A model generated the notes under the pieces. That model made no database searches. It was not told the DNA's origin and worked only from the letters and a program-made list of their open reading frames with translations. Shown here piece by piece: positions 8,688-17,647 of a DNA stretch of 64,000 nt. Each line of letters begins with the position of its first letter. Within the stretch, counting starts at the first letter, position 1. Origin of the DNA: Pseudogemmobacter lacusdianii. Lineage in GTDB: Bacteria > Pseudomonadota > Alphaproteobacteria > Rhodobacterales > Rhodobacteraceae. The translations under genes were made by a program, and so were the position numbers. The DNA is taken from contig NZ_JAVDBT010000001.1 of assembly GCF_030848395.1 (NCBI RefSeq), positions 1 to 64,000 of the forward strand, read 5' to 3'.

Positions 8688-9022
8688 AAGACACCTTCGG
8701 GGAAGATATGGCCGGTGGCCCCAAGGGGCAGGGATTTGTCCCAGACCACCTCATCAAGCCGCAAGGGGCGGTAGAGGTGCGGAAAGAGTGCGCCGCCGCG
8801 CGAGGGCTCCCATTTTAAGGAGGGGCCGAGGGTGGCGGCATCGAAAGCCACCAGCACCAGATCGCTTTCGGTGGCGAACCATTTGGCCGCGGTTTCAGCC
8901 AGTTGCGGGGCGGTAGAGAAGTGGATGTAGCCGTCTTGCAGATCGACCGGCGCGCCGGCGGTTTCACCCGCGGCACGGAAGGCATCCCATTCGGGGCGGC
9001 GGAGGATCTTATAGATGAGCAT
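8684..9022 (-). CDS. DUF952 family protein
   Basis: A 112-residue protein matching the DUF952 family: [15 protein letters not shown] at the start, [20 protein letters not shown] in the middle, and a conserved FPHLYRPL segment. The biochemical role of the family is unknown. The start at 9022 is chosen because family members begin MLIYKI; an ATG at 9037 is also in frame and neither has a strong ribosome site. It is coupled to pyrD by a 4-nt overlap. Confidence 0.85.
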   Translation of the reverse strand: MLIYKILRRPEWDAFRAAGETAGAPVDLQDGYIHFSTAPQLAETAAKWFATESDLVLVAFDAATLGPSLKWEPSRGGALFPHLYRPLRLDEVVWDKSLPLGATGHIFPEGVF

Positions 9023-9198
9023 CGCTTTGCATTGCACCGGAACGGCGGCTCGGTCAATGGGCCGAAGGCGGGCGGCGGGGCGCTGTGACCAAGCGTTTAT
9101 GTGCGTTTGGCGGGAAGGGGCCGCCGCGCATCATCGGCTTTGACAGGGGAACGGATGCGGCCCAGTCTGAAGGTCTTTCGCCAAGTTGGAGGTTGACG

Positions 9199-10770
9199 AT
9201 GCATCGGACACTGCTTTGCACGGTGGCGGCTTTGGGCCTTGGCTCAGGCATGGCGCAAGCCGATTACGCTTTGACCATTCTGCACACCAATGATTTCCAT
9301 GACCGCTATGAGCCGATTTCCTCTTCGGACGGGCCCTGCTCGGCCGAGGATAATGGCGCGGGGGAATGCTTTGGTGGCTCGGCCCGGTTGGTGACGGCGC
9401 TGGCCGAGGCGCGGGCGCGGTCGAACAACTCCATCTTGGTCGATGGCGGCGATCAGTTTCAGGGCACGCTGTTCTACACCCATTATAAGGGCGTGATGAC
9501 GGCCGAGTTTATGAACAAGCTTGGCTATGATGCGATGACCGTGGGCAATCATGAGTTTGATGATGGGCCCGAGGTGCTGAAGGGCTTTGTCGAGGCGGTG
9601 AAATTCCCGGTGTTGATGTCGAATGCCGATATCTCGGGTGAGCCTTTGCTGAAGGATAAGATCCAGAAATCCGTGGTGATTGAGCGCGGTGGCGAGAAGA
9701 TCGGGCTGATCGGACTGACGCCTTTGGACACGCCGGAAATCGCCTCGCCGGGCAAGAATGTGGTCTTCACCGATCCTGTGCAGGCGGTGCAGGGCGAGGT
9801 GGATCGGCTGACGGGCGAGGGGGTGAATAAGATCATCGTCCTGAGCCATTCGGGCTATCTGGTCGATCAGCGGGTGGCTGAGGGGACCACGGGGGTCGAT
9901 GTGATCGTGGGCGGCCATGACAACACGTACCTGTCGAACACCAGCCCCGATGCCAAAGGCCCCTATCCGACGATGGTTGGCAAAACGGCCATCGTGCAGG
10001 CTTATGCTTACGGCAAGTTTCTGGGCGAGTTGAATGTGACATTCGACGATGCGGGCGAGGTGATCTCGGCCACGGGTGAGCCTTTGATTATGGATCAGGC
10101 GGTGGCGGAGGATGCGCCGACGGTTGAGCGGATTGCCGAGCTGGCGGTGCCTCTCGATGAGATCCGCAGCAAAGTTGTGGCCGAGACGGCGGCGGAGATC
10201 GACGGCAACCGCGACAATTGCCGGCAGGTGGAATGCACCATGGGCAATCTGGTGGCAGATGCCTCTTTGGCGCGGGTCGCCGATCAGGGGGTGGTGATTG
10301 CGCTGGTGAACTCGGGTGGGCTGCGGGCCTCGATCGATGCGGGCGAGGTGACGATGGGCGAGGTGCTGACGGTGCTGCCGTTCCAGAACACGCTCTCGAC
10401 CTTTGAGGTCTCGGGCGAGACGGTGTTGGCGGCTTTGGAGAATGCGGTCAGCCAATATGAGGAAAAGGGCGGGCGCTTCTTGCAGGTGGCGGGGCTGCGC
10501 TATGCCTTTGATATTGCTCAGCCGGTGGGCAGCCGGATCAGCGATGTCGAGGTGAGGGCGGGCGAGGCTTGGGGGCCGATTGACGGTGCGGCGAAATATC
10601 TTGTCGTGGCCAATAACTATGTGCGTCAGGGCGGGGATGGATTCTCGGTCTTCGTGGATGCCGACAAGGCCTATGATTACGGCCCGGATCTGGCGGATGT
10701 GGTGGCCGAATATATCGCCGCAAACGCGCCCTATAAGCCCTATCTCGATGGGCGGATCGTGAAGAAATAG
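9199..10770 (+). CDS. Secreted bifunctional metallophosphatase/5'-nucleotidase
   Basis: A 523-residue exported enzyme of the UshA/5'-nucleotidase family. A Sec signal peptide is visible (MHRTLLCTVAALGLGSGMAQA, cleavage after about residue 21). The metallophosphatase domain has LTILHTNDFHDRYEP, DGGDQFQGT, VGNHEFDDG, LSHSGY and GGHDN. The C-terminal nucleotide-binding domain has NSGGLRASIDAG and NNYVRQGGDGFSV. It would release nucleosides and phosphate from nucleotides in the periplasm, which would suit the nucleoside salvage operon further along the window. GGAGG lies 8 nt before the ATG at 9199. Confidence 0.92.
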   Translation: MHRTLLCTVAALGLGSGMAQADYALTILHTNDFHDRYEPISSSDGPCSAEDNGAGECFGGSARLVTALAEARARSNNSILVDGGDQFQGTLFYTHYKGVMTAEFMNKLGYDAMTVGNHEFDDGPEVLKGFVEAVKFPVLMSNADISGEPLLKDKIQKSVVIERGGEKIGLIGLTPLDTPEIASPGKNVVFTDPVQAVQGEVDRLTGEGVNKIIVLSHSGYLVDQRVAEGTTGVDVIVGGHDNTYLSNTSPDAKGPYPTMVGKTAIVQAYAYGKFLGELNVTFDDAGEVISATGEPLIMDQAVAEDAPTVERIAELAVPLDEIRSKVVAETAAEIDGNRDNCRQVECTMGNLVADASLARVADQGVVIALVNSGGLRASIDAGEVTMGEVLTVLPFQNTLSTFEVSGETVLAALENAVSQYEEKGGRFLQVAGLRYAFDIAQPVGSRISDVEVRAGEAWGPIDGAAKYLVVANNYVRQGGDGFSVFVDADKAYDYGPDLADVVAEYIAANAPYKPYLDGRIVKK

Positions 10771-10871
10771 CCGTTGGCAGGCAACACCGGCGCGCGGGGG
10801 CCGTTTTGGGCAACGCGCGCCGCCAAGTGCTTGCAGGGCAGGTCGAATTCCGTTAGGAAGCGGCCAGAGCG

Positions 10872-10945
10872 GCGGGTGTGGTGTAGTGGTAGCGCCTTAG
10901 CCTTCCAAGCTAATGGTACGGGTTCGATTCCCGTCACCCGCTCCA
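10872..10945 (+). tRNA. tRNA-Gly (anticodon TCC)
   Basis: A 74-nt tRNA. The acceptor arms GCGGGTG (10872-10878) and CACCCGC (10935-10941) pair fully. The anticodon stem is TTAGC/GCTAA around the loop CTTCCAA, giving anticodon TCC. The T arm has GGTTCGATTCC, and CCA is encoded at 10943-10945. It reads GGA and, by wobble, GGG codons. Confidence 0.96.
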
Positions 10946-10967
10946 ATCTCCTTAAAATTCTTAGTCT

Positions 10968-10985
10968 AAGCCGCCGTTTCGGCTT
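10968..10985 (+). terminator. Short hairpin after tRNA-Gly
   Basis: AAGCCG and CGGCTT pair across a 6-nt loop 22 nt after the tRNA. No T-run follows, so the terminator role is tentative. The remaining 225 bases up to the next gene hold no feature that I can support. Confidence 0.35.
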
Positions 10986-11210
10986 GGCGATTATGCTAGC
11001 TTTTGCAGGGGCTGAGCATTTTTTGCCCTATGGCGACAGGAGCTGAGGCTTGGTCGCTGTTCGGGCTTAACTGCTAATCTTTAGTTAGCGATAGCCTCTT
11101 TGGTTGGCATTTTAACGCTAAAGTGATGATTCTGTGCTGTTGTACAAAGAGAATCGTGCCTCGCGATTTCTTGGGACACGGCTTTTATTGAGTGAATTGA
11201 GAGGTTTAAA

Positions 11211-11942
11211 ATGATGCACAAGGTCTTGATGGTTGCCTTTGCGGGCAGTCTTTTCGCGCAAGGCGCGGCGGTGAATGCGCAGAGCATCGATTGGAGTGGC
11301 GCCTATATCGGCCTGACGGCTGGGCATGGCCGCAACTCCAGCCAATTTGACGATACGAGTTATAACGGCGGCATTCCCGGCTTCCCGCCCTATAGTTTCG
11401 ACGTGGACACCAAAGGCGCGCAATGGGGGATCTTTGGTGGCTATAATTGGCAGCGAGATACGCAAGTCTATGGTGTAGAACTGGAAATCGGCCGCTCGGA
11501 GGCTGAGGGGTCGGCTTTTCCGCCGTTCAACGACCCTTTTGGGGATCCCTATGATGCGGCAGGCGGGGTTGAGGCAGGCTGGTATGGCACGCTGGCAGGC
11601 CGCCTTGGTGTGGTCCGGGATAAAAGCCTGTTTTATGGCAAGCTTGGCTTGGCCTATTCGGATGCGCGGGCGACGTTCGTCGACACTTGCACAGCCGCGC
11701 CCTGTGGTCCCGGCGTGATCGATGCCAGCGGCGCATTGGGCTGGGGCCTTTTGGCGGGGATTGGTATCGATCACGCGCTATCTGAGAAGTGGGTGCTGCG
11801 GGCTGAATATGAATACATCCATTTCGGCAGCGCTGATGCGTCGGGCGACAATATCAGCCCCGGCATGCCCAATGTTCCGACAGTCATCGGCGGCGATATG
11901 AGCTCACAGCGCTTGAAGTTGGGGATCAGCTTCAAGTTCTGA
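11211..11942 (+). CDS. Outer-membrane beta-barrel protein
   Basis: A 243-residue porin-like protein. A Sec signal peptide runs to about residue 23 (VNAQS). The mature part begins IDWSGAYIGLTAGHG and alternates aromatic and glycine-rich strands (WGIFGGYNWQ, WYGTLAGRLGVV). It ends in LKLGISFKF with the terminal phenylalanine needed for barrel insertion. It resembles the Omp25/OmpA-like 8-strand barrels of alphaproteobacteria. The opening WSGAYIG block is typical of that group. The base composition of the gene and its leader is less GC-rich than that of its neighbours. It is a stand-alone gene with a GAGAGG site upstream. Confidence 0.85.
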   Translation: MMHKVLMVAFAGSLFAQGAAVNAQSIDWSGAYIGLTAGHGRNSSQFDDTSYNGGIPGFPPYSFDVDTKGAQWGIFGGYNWQRDTQVYGVELEIGRSEAEGSAFPPFNDPFGDPYDAAGGVEAGWYGTLAGRLGVVRDKSLFYGKLGLAYSDARATFVDTCTAAPCGPGVIDASGALGWGLLAGIGIDHALSEKWVLRAEYEYIHFGSADASGDNISPGMPNVPTVIGGDMSSQRLKLGISFKF

Positions 11943-11953
11943 TGGGCTTGGCT

Positions 11954-12724
11954 TCAGGCGAAAGGATCGGCCGGGTAGCCTGCTGCCGTCAGATAAAGCC
12001 CATCGGGTGGCGAGACCGGGCCACAAGCGGCGCGGTTTTTCGCCGCCAGCGCGTCGGCCACGCGGTCTGGTGACCAACTGCCAGCGCCGACGCGTTCCAA
12101 TGTGCCGACGATGGAGCGGACTTGGTTGTGCAGGAAGCTGCGGGCGCGCAAGTAGAAGCGGAACTCTTGCCCGCCGGGATAGTCCAGCTCTTCGATGCGG
12201 ATTTCGTCTAGCGTTTTCACAGGGCTATCGGCTTGACACATCACCGAGCGGAAGGTGGTGAAATCCTGCAAGCCGATAAGATGGGCGGCCCCTTGGCGCA
12301 TTTTTTCGGCGTTCAGAGGCTGCGAGACCTGCCAGACGAGGCCTTTGTCATGCGTCGCCGGTGCGCGGCGGCTGATGAGGCGGAAGGTGTAGCGCCGCTC
12401 CATCGCGGAAAAGCGGGCATGGAAATCATCCGGCACCTGCGCGCAGGCGGTGATCGCGATGGGCTGGGGTTTGAGGTGCCAATTCAGCGCCTCGGCCAGC
12501 CGGAAGCTCTGCCAGTCTTTGGCAAGATCGGCATGGGCGACTTGGCCGGTGGCATGGACGCCCGCATCGGTGCGGCCCGCTGCGGCAATGCGATGATCGC
12601 CGGGCTCAAGCCGCGCCAAAGCCTCTTCCACCGATTGCTGCACCGAAGGCAGGCCACCCGCCTGCCTTTGCCAGCCGCAGAACGGGGCTCCGTGGTATTC
12701 GATCTTGAAAGCATAGCGCGGCAT
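11954..12724 (-). CDS. truA: tRNA pseudouridine(38-40) synthase
   Basis: A 256-residue TruA enzyme that isomerises uridines 38-40 in the anticodon arm. Key blocks are the N-terminal [19 protein letters not shown], the catalytic aspartate in [22 protein letters not shown], and [13 protein letters not shown] near the C-terminus. The start at 12724 ([10 protein letters not shown]) matches the family; the frame extends 17 codons upstream without a ribosome site. It is convergent with the barrel gene 11 bp away and divergent from ycjX. Confidence 0.95.
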   Translation of the reverse strand: MPRYAFKIEYHGAPFCGWQRQAGGLPSVQQSVEEALARLEPGDHRIAAAGRTDAGVHATGQVAHADLAKDWQSFRLAEALNWHLKPQPIAITACAQVPDDFHARFSAMERRYTFRLISRRAPATHDKGLVWQVSQPLNAEKMRQGAAHLIGLQDFTTFRSVMCQADSPVKTLDEIRIEELDYPGGQEFRFYLRARSFLHNQVRSIVGTLERVGAGSWSPDRVADALAAKNRAACGPVSPPDGLYLTAAGYPADPFA

Positions 12725-12828
12725 GGGGGCCGGATAGCCGAAAGCGGCAGCAACGTCCACTGGCGCGCGGTGCACCTTCCCAAGTCGTGCGCCGCCCCCT
12801 ATCTTGAACGGGGTTTAAGGAGAGTGGA

Positions 12829-14244
12829 TTGGCAGGTTTCGGCATCACCGATGGATTGGCACGCGGGATTGAGGGCGTGCAGGCCTCGGTCTCGGGGCTG
12901 TTGTTTGAGCCGGTTTTGCGCATCGGGGTCACCGGGCTGTCGCGCGCGGGCAAGACGGTGTTCATCACCGGGCTGATCGCCAATTTGCTGCACCGGGGCC
13001 GGATGCCGCAGCTGAGCGCCGAGCGCGAGGGCCGGATTGAGCTGGTGCATTTGCAGCCGCAACCCGACATGACCTTGCCGCGTTTCGACTTCGAGGGGCA
13101 TTTGGCGGCTTTGACCGGCGAGGTGCCGCGTTGGCCGGATTCGACGCGGGCGATCTCGGAGTTGCGGCTGTCGTTCCGGGTGAAACCTGCGGGGTTCTTG
13201 GCGGGCTGGCGCGGCCCGCAGGTGATTCATCTCGATATCGTCGATTATCCCGGCGAATGGCTCTTGGATTTGTCCTTGATGGAGAAGTCCTATGCGGAAT
13301 GGTCGGAAGAGACCCTGAGCCGGATCAACAGCCGTAGCCAAGCCGTTGATTTCGTGGCCGAGGCGCGGGCGGTGGACGGCGCGCGCAAGCTTGATGAGGC
13401 TGAGGCGCAGGTTTTGGCGCAGGCTTTCACGGGCTATTTGCACGCCGCGCGGGAGGCGGGTTTTGCCGATTGCACGCCGGGGCGGTTCTTGTTGCCGGGG
13501 GATCTGGCGGGCAGCCCCGTCTTGACCTTCGCGCCCTTGCCGCAGCCTGCCACGACGGCGCGCGGCAGTCTTTGGCGCGAGATGGAGCGGCGCTATGAGG
13601 CCTATAAATCCAAAGTTGTGACGCCGTTTTTCCGCGATCACTTTGCCAAACTCGACCGGCAGGTGGTCTTGATGGATGTCTTGGGGGCCTTGCATCAAGG
13701 CCCGCAGGCGGTGGCGGATTTGCGCCGCGTCATGGCCGAGGTTTTGGGCGCGTTTCGGGTGGGGCGCGCGAGCTGGCTGACCTCGCTTTTGGGCGCGCAT
13801 CGGGTGGAGAAGATCCTCTTTGCGGCGACCAAGGCGGATCATTTGCACCATGAGCAGCACCCGCAGCTGACCGCTATTACCGAGGCGCTTTTGGCTGAGG
13901 CGAAGTCGCGCGCGGCCTATGCCGGGGCAGAGGTGGCGGCGATGTCGATTGCCTCGGTCCGGGCCACGGTGGAAGAGCGGGTTGAGCGTGAGGGCGAAAG
14001 CCTGCCGGCGGTGCGGGGGCGGCTTTTGGCCAGTGGCAAGCAGGCGGTGATGTATCCCGGCGCTTTGCCGCATGATCCGTTGCGGGTGTTGAACCCGGCG
14101 CGGGAGGGGGCGGCGCAATGGCTGGATGCCGATTTCGCGCTTATGGGCTTTGCGCCCGCGCGGATGGGGCTCGCCCCGGGGCAGGGGCTGCCGCATATCC
14201 GGCTGGACCGGGCGGCGGAGTTCCTGTTTGGGGACCGGCTTTGA
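12829..14244 (+). CDS. ycjX: YcjX-family P-loop NTPase
   Basis: A 471-residue DUF463 protein. It begins with an amphipathic segment and then a Walker A motif in IGVTGLSRAGKTVFITGLI (about residues 32-50). IHLDIVDYPGEWLLDL follows, and a C-terminal domain carries KADHLHHEQHPQL. YcjX is a GTPase-like protein linked in other bacteria to envelope stress and to YcjF; its target is not established. Translation starts at TTG (12829), with AAGGAGAG just upstream. The stop overlaps the next start (TGATG), so ycjX-GNAT-ycjF form one operon. Confidence 0.9.
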   Translation: MAGFGITDGLARGIEGVQASVSGLLFEPVLRIGVTGLSRAGKTVFITGLIANLLHRGRMPQLSAEREGRIELVHLQPQPDMTLPRFDFEGHLAALTGEVPRWPDSTRAISELRLSFRVKPAGFLAGWRGPQVIHLDIVDYPGEWLLDLSLMEKSYAEWSEETLSRINSRSQAVDFVAEARAVDGARKLDEAEAQVLAQAFTGYLHAAREAGFADCTPGRFLLPGDLAGSPVLTFAPLPQPATTARGSLWREMERRYEAYKSKVVTPFFRDHFAKLDRQVVLMDVLGALHQGPQAVADLRRVMAEVLGAFRVGRASWLTSLLGAHRVEKILFAATKADHLHHEQHPQLTAITEALLAEAKSRAAYAGAEVAAMSIASVRATVEERVEREGESLPAVRGRLLASGKQAVMYPGALPHDPLRVLNPAREGAAQWLDADFALMGFAPARMGLAPGQGLPHIRLDRAAEFLFGDRL

Positions 14245-14684
14245 TGCAGATTGTGGATGCGCGCCCCGAAGATGCGGGCGCTTTGGCGCAGATCTTGGGC
14301 GATTGGCTGCGCGAGCTGGCTTGGATGCCGATCCTGCACAGCCGCGATGAGGATCTGGCCTTTGTCTCTCGGATGATCGCGAGCCACCGGGTGCGGGTGG
14401 CGCGGGATGATAGGGGGCGCGCGCTGGGCTTTATTGCAGTGCGGCAATGCGTGATCGGTGGGTTTTATGTGGCCGCAGGGGCGCGCGGGCAGGGCATTGG
14501 TAAGGCGCTTTTGGAGGATGCCAAGGCGGTGGAGCCTCGGCTTACCTTGCTGACTTTTCAGGACAATCTGGGCGCGATTGCCTTTTACACCCGTGAGGGC
14601 TTTGTCGAGACGGAACGCAGCAATGGCGCCTGTAATGAAGAGGGGCTGCCGGATTTGCGGATGATCTGGAGGCGTGCGGAATGA
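14244..14684 (+). CDS. GNAT-family N-acetyltransferase
   Basis: A 146-residue GNAT protein. The acetyl-CoA loop is VAAGARGQGIGKALLEDAK, followed by LLTFQDNLGAIAFYTREGFVETERS, the usual C-terminal strand-helix. The substrate is unknown; a small-molecule or protein N-acetyltransferase are both possible. It is translationally coupled on both sides: its ATG overlaps the ycjX stop and its own stop overlaps the ycjF start. It interrupts a ycjX/ycjF pair that is usually adjacent. Confidence 0.9.
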   Translation: MQIVDARPEDAGALAQILGDWLRELAWMPILHSRDEDLAFVSRMIASHRVRVARDDRGRALGFIAVRQCVIGGFYVAAGARGQGIGKALLEDAKAVEPRLTLLTFQDNLGAIAFYTREGFVETERSNGACNEEGLPDLRMIWRRAE

Positions 14685-15706
14685 GGGAACGGGACCCGTT
14701 TGAGCCACAGGAGCGCGGGCCGCGCCCCTATCTCTTGGAGGTTGAGGAGGAGGCTGATCCTTCCTCGGCGCCCTTTGTCGATGATGTGATCGACCCGCCG
14801 CAGGGGCGGGCGATGCTGGCGGCGGGGCAGATTGCGACTGTGCGGGCCTCGGGCGCATGGCGCTTTGCGGCTTGGGCCTTTGGGGCTTTGTTCACCTTCT
14901 GGCTGTCGGTTTCGGCTTGGCGCTTTGTCGAGGATCTCTTGGCGCGCCAGCCTTTGCTGGGGGCGATTGCGGCGTCTTTGGTGGGCTTGGCTTTGGTCGC
15001 GGCTTTGGTGGTGGCCTTTCGCGAATGGGCGGCGGTGGCGCGGCTTTCGCGACTGGATGGCTTTCGCGCCCATGCCGATGCGGCCTTGGCCTCGGGCGAT
15101 CTGGCAGGCGCGCGGCGCGTCACCCGCAATCTGGCGCGGCTTTATGCCAAGCGGCCTGATACGGCTTGGGGCAGGGCGCGGCTCGCTGAACATGAGGCGG
15201 ATGTGATGGATGCCGATGCGCTTTTGGCCTTGGCCGAGAGCACGCTTCTGGCGCCTTTGGATGCCCGCGCCCAAGCCGAGGTGGAAAGCGCCGCTGGCCG
15301 GGTGGCACTGGTCACCGCTTTCGTGCCGATCGCTTTGGCGGATGTGGCGGTGGCTTTGGTGACCAATCTGCGGATGATCCGGCGGATTGCCGAGATCTAT
15401 GGCGGACGCTCGGGCAGCATTGGCTCTTTGGGGCTGATGCGGCGGGTGTTCACCGCATTGCTCGCGACGGGGGCAGTGGCTTTGATGGATGATCTGGTGG
15501 GATCTTTGGCGGGGGGCGGTTTGGCCTCAAAACTGTCGCGGCGCTTTGGCGAAGGCGTGGTCAATGGCGCTTTGACGGCGCGGATTGGTTTGGCGGCGAT
15601 GGAGCTTTGTCGGCCGTTGAGTTTCAACTCGGTCTCGCGGCCTTCGACCTCGACCGTGGTGGGGCGGGCTTTGACCGGGTTTATCCCGCGGGGCGCGCGC
15701 GACTGA
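14681..15706 (+). CDS. ycjF: YcjF-family membrane protein (DUF697)
   Basis: A 341-residue inner-membrane protein. An acidic N-terminal tail precedes two membrane segments (about residues 64-85, AAWAFGALFTFWLSVSAW, and 92-114, LGAIAASLVGLALVAALVVAF). A conserved C-terminal DUF697-like region follows (VALVTAFVPIALADVAVALVTNLRMIRRIAEIYGG is its core). The family co-occurs with YcjX, present here two genes upstream in the same operon. Function unknown, with an envelope-stress link in enterobacteria. Confidence 0.88.
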   Translation: MRERDPFEPQERGPRPYLLEVEEEADPSSAPFVDDVIDPPQGRAMLAAGQIATVRASGAWRFAAWAFGALFTFWLSVSAWRFVEDLLARQPLLGAIAASLVGLALVAALVVAFREWAAVARLSRLDGFRAHADAALASGDLAGARRVTRNLARLYAKRPDTAWGRARLAEHEADVMDADALLALAESTLLAPLDARAQAEVESAAGRVALVTAFVPIALADVAVALVTNLRMIRRIAEIYGGRSGSIGSLGLMRRVFTALLATGAVALMDDLVGSLAGGGLASKLSRRFGEGVVNGALTARIGLAAMELCRPLSFNSVSRPSTSTVVGRALTGFIPRGARD

Positions 15707-15718
15707 TGTTGCAGGCCG

Positions 15719-15778
15719 GGGGCGCTTCGCCCCGCCCTGTGACCCTTGGCCCCCCGAGAGTATTTAAGTCAAGATGAA
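15719..15778 (+). repeat. Hairpin plus dispersed intergenic motif, copy D
   Basis: GGGGCG-CTT-CGCCCC (15719-15733) is followed by CCCCCGA and a diverged motif at 15757-15778 (AGAGTATTTAAGTCAAGATGAA with substitutions in the T-rich part). It lies in the gap between ycjF (ending at 15706) and gltX (starting at 15890). Confidence 0.65.
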
Positions 15779-15889
15779 TGGGGCAGGGGGGCGGCTTTGG
15801 TCTGCGGGTTTTGACGCGGCGGGATGTGGCGCAAAACTGGACATTCTTTGGGGGGTGTGACAGAGGATGCGGGTCCAAGGAGCTACCCC

Positions 15890-17218
15890 ATGACCCGTCC
15901 CGTTGTCACCCGCTTCGCCCCCTCGCCCACCGGCTATATCCATGTGGGCAATCTGCGCACTGCGTTGATGAACTATCTGATCGCCCGCAAGAATGGCGGC
16001 ACCTTCATCCTGCGTTTGGATGATACCGATCAGGAGCGTTCGAAGCAGGAATATTCCGATGCGATCATGCAGGATCTGGAATGGCTGGGCCTGCAATGGG
16101 ACCGGGTTGAGCGGCAATCGGCGCGCTATGATCGCTATGAGCTGGCAGCAGCGAAGCTGAAGGAAGCGGGCCGTTTCTACGAATGCTTTGAGACGCCGAC
16201 CGAGCTGGACCTGAAGCGCAAGAAAGCAGCCGCGATGGGCCGCCCGCCGGTCTATGACCGTGCTTCGCTGAATATGAGCGAGGCCGAGAAAGAGGCGGCG
16301 CGGGCCGAGGGCAAGCTGGGTTACTGGCGCTTCTTGCTGAACCAGACCCGGATTGAGTGGAAAGACGGCATCATTGGCGATTTGTCGATCGATGCGGCTT
16401 CGGTTTCCGATCCGGTGCTGATCCGTGCCGATGGGCAAGTGCTTTATACCTTTGCCTCTTCGGTCGATGATATCGAGATGGGGGTCACGCATATCGTGCG
16501 CGGCGCCGACCATGTGACCAATACCGCAACGCAGATCCAGATCATGGAAGCGATGGGCGGCACGCCTCCGGCTTTCGCGCACCACTCGCTCTTGACGGGG
16601 GCGGCGGGCGAGGAGCTGTCGAAGCGGCTTGGCACCTTGTCCTTGCGCGATCTGCGGGCGCGGGGCGTGGAGCCGATGGCATTGCTGTCGCTGATGGCGC
16701 GGCTTGGCTCGTCGAAGCCGGTGGAACTCTTTGGCTCGCTGGATGAGCTGGCCGAAGGGTTCGATGTGACGTCCTTCGGTTCGGCGCCGACGAAGTTTGA
16801 TGCCGAGGATCTCTTCCCGCTGACCCGCGCGGCGGTGCAGGCCAAGGGCTATGACGAGGTGAAGCCGCGGATTGACGCTTTGGGCGTGCCAGCGGATTTG
16901 GCTGAGACCTTCTGGGCCGCGACCAAGGGCAATATCACCGTGCTTGACGATTTGGCCGGTTGGTGGGCGCTGGTCCGCGATGGGGCGGAGCCTTTGGTGG
17001 ATGAGGCGGATGCTGAGTTTGTCGCCCAAGCGGTGGCTTTGTTGCCAGCGCAGCCTTGGACCACGGCAAGCTGGGGCGAGTGGACTGGGGCGGTGAAGGC
17101 CGCCACGGGCCGCAAGGGCAAGGATCTCTTCCGCCCGCTGCGCCGGGTGCTGACGGGGCGCGATTCCGGTCCGGAGATGGCGGATTTCATGCCGCTTTTG
17201 AAAGCGCCCAAAGTCTGA
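15890..17218 (+). CDS. gltX: Glutamyl-tRNA synthetase
   Basis: A 442-residue class I synthetase that charges tRNA with glutamate. The HIGH-equivalent is in RFAPSPTGYIHVGNLRTAL and the KMSKS-equivalent in GEELSKRLG. RLDDTDQERS is the amino-acid-binding block. The length and the ELSKR form suit the shorter of the two GltX types often carried together by alphaproteobacteria. One of such a pair may charge tRNA-Gln for GatCAB; which type this is cannot be decided here. The start at 15890 has AAGGAG upstream, and the frame before it is unrelated. Confidence 0.94.
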   Translation: MTRPVVTRFAPSPTGYIHVGNLRTALMNYLIARKNGGTFILRLDDTDQERSKQEYSDAIMQDLEWLGLQWDRVERQSARYDRYELAAAKLKEAGRFYECFETPTELDLKRKKAAAMGRPPVYDRASLNMSEAEKEAARAEGKLGYWRFLLNQTRIEWKDGIIGDLSIDAASVSDPVLIRADGQVLYTFASSVDDIEMGVTHIVRGADHVTNTATQIQIMEAMGGTPPAFAHHSLLTGAAGEELSKRLGTLSLRDLRARGVEPMALLSLMARLGSSKPVELFGSLDELAEGFDVTSFGSAPTKFDAEDLFPLTRAAVQAKGYDEVKPRIDALGVPADLAETFWAATKGNITVLDDLAGWWALVRDGAEPLVDEADAEFVAQAVALLPAQPWTTASWGEWTGAVKAATGRKGKDLFRPLRRVLTGRDSGPEMADFMPLLKAPKV

Positions 17219-17246
17219 TTTTTGACGATAGGCTTTGCGAAAATGG

Positions 17247-17285
17247 CCCCCGCTCCAAGGAAATCTTGGGCGGGGGTTTTCTTTT
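17247..17285 (+). terminator. Rho-independent terminator of gltX
   Basis: CCCCCGC-T-CCAAG (17247-17259) pairs with CTTGGGCGGGGG (17265-17276), with one bulged T. TTTTCTTTT follows at once. It begins 29 bp after the gltX stop. Confidence 0.9.
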
Positions 17286-17350
17286 GGCTGCAAGGGTTTG
17301 GCGGGGAAGTCGCGCCGCTTTCTGCCTTTGTATCCCGTCGCATTCCGTTT

Positions 17351-17379
17351 TTGCTTGCTCAGCCGTTGCGCGATAGGCT
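17351..17379 (+). promoter_or_regulatory. Candidate promoter of gcvTHP
   Basis: TTGCTT (17351-17356), a 17-nt spacer and TAGGCT (17374-17379) sit just before the riboswitch. The boxes are a loose match to the sigma-70 consensus. Confidence 0.35.
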
Positions 17380-17395
17380 AACCCTATGGATGCAG

Positions 17396-17578
17396 GATCG
17401 GGAGAATCCGTGCGGGTCACACCACACGGTGCCGAAGGAGCAACCGCCCCGGTAAACTCTCAGGCGCAAGGGACCGTTTCTGCAAAAGACTCTGGAGAGA
17501 GGCGCGTGACGCGTCCGCCGAAGGGATAACATTCTCAGGCGCCCAAGGCCGCGCAAGCGGGGGCAAGGACAGAGGGGG
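17396..17578 (+). ncRNA. Tandem glycine riboswitch upstream of gcvT
   Basis: Two glycine aptamers lie in series in the leader of gcvT. The first has GGGAGA, then GCCGAAGGAGCAA (17431-17443) and CTCTCAGGC (about 17457-17464). The second begins CTGGAGAGAGG (about 17492) and has GCCGAAGGGATAA (17517-17529), TCTCAGGC and GGACAGAGGGG (17567-17577). These are the conserved blocks of the gcvT motif. Glycine binding would switch on the glycine cleavage operon. A possible expression platform is the GCCGGGG-TTTT-CCGGC hairpin near 17612-17628, just before the ribosome site. The 17219-17647 gap is thus filled by terminator, promoter and riboswitch. Confidence 0.93.
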
Positions 17579-17647
17579 CATCGGGCGGCAGGGTTCACTG
17601 CCGTGTTCGGTGCCGGGGTTTTTCCGGCCAAAATGGGGAGGGACAGC

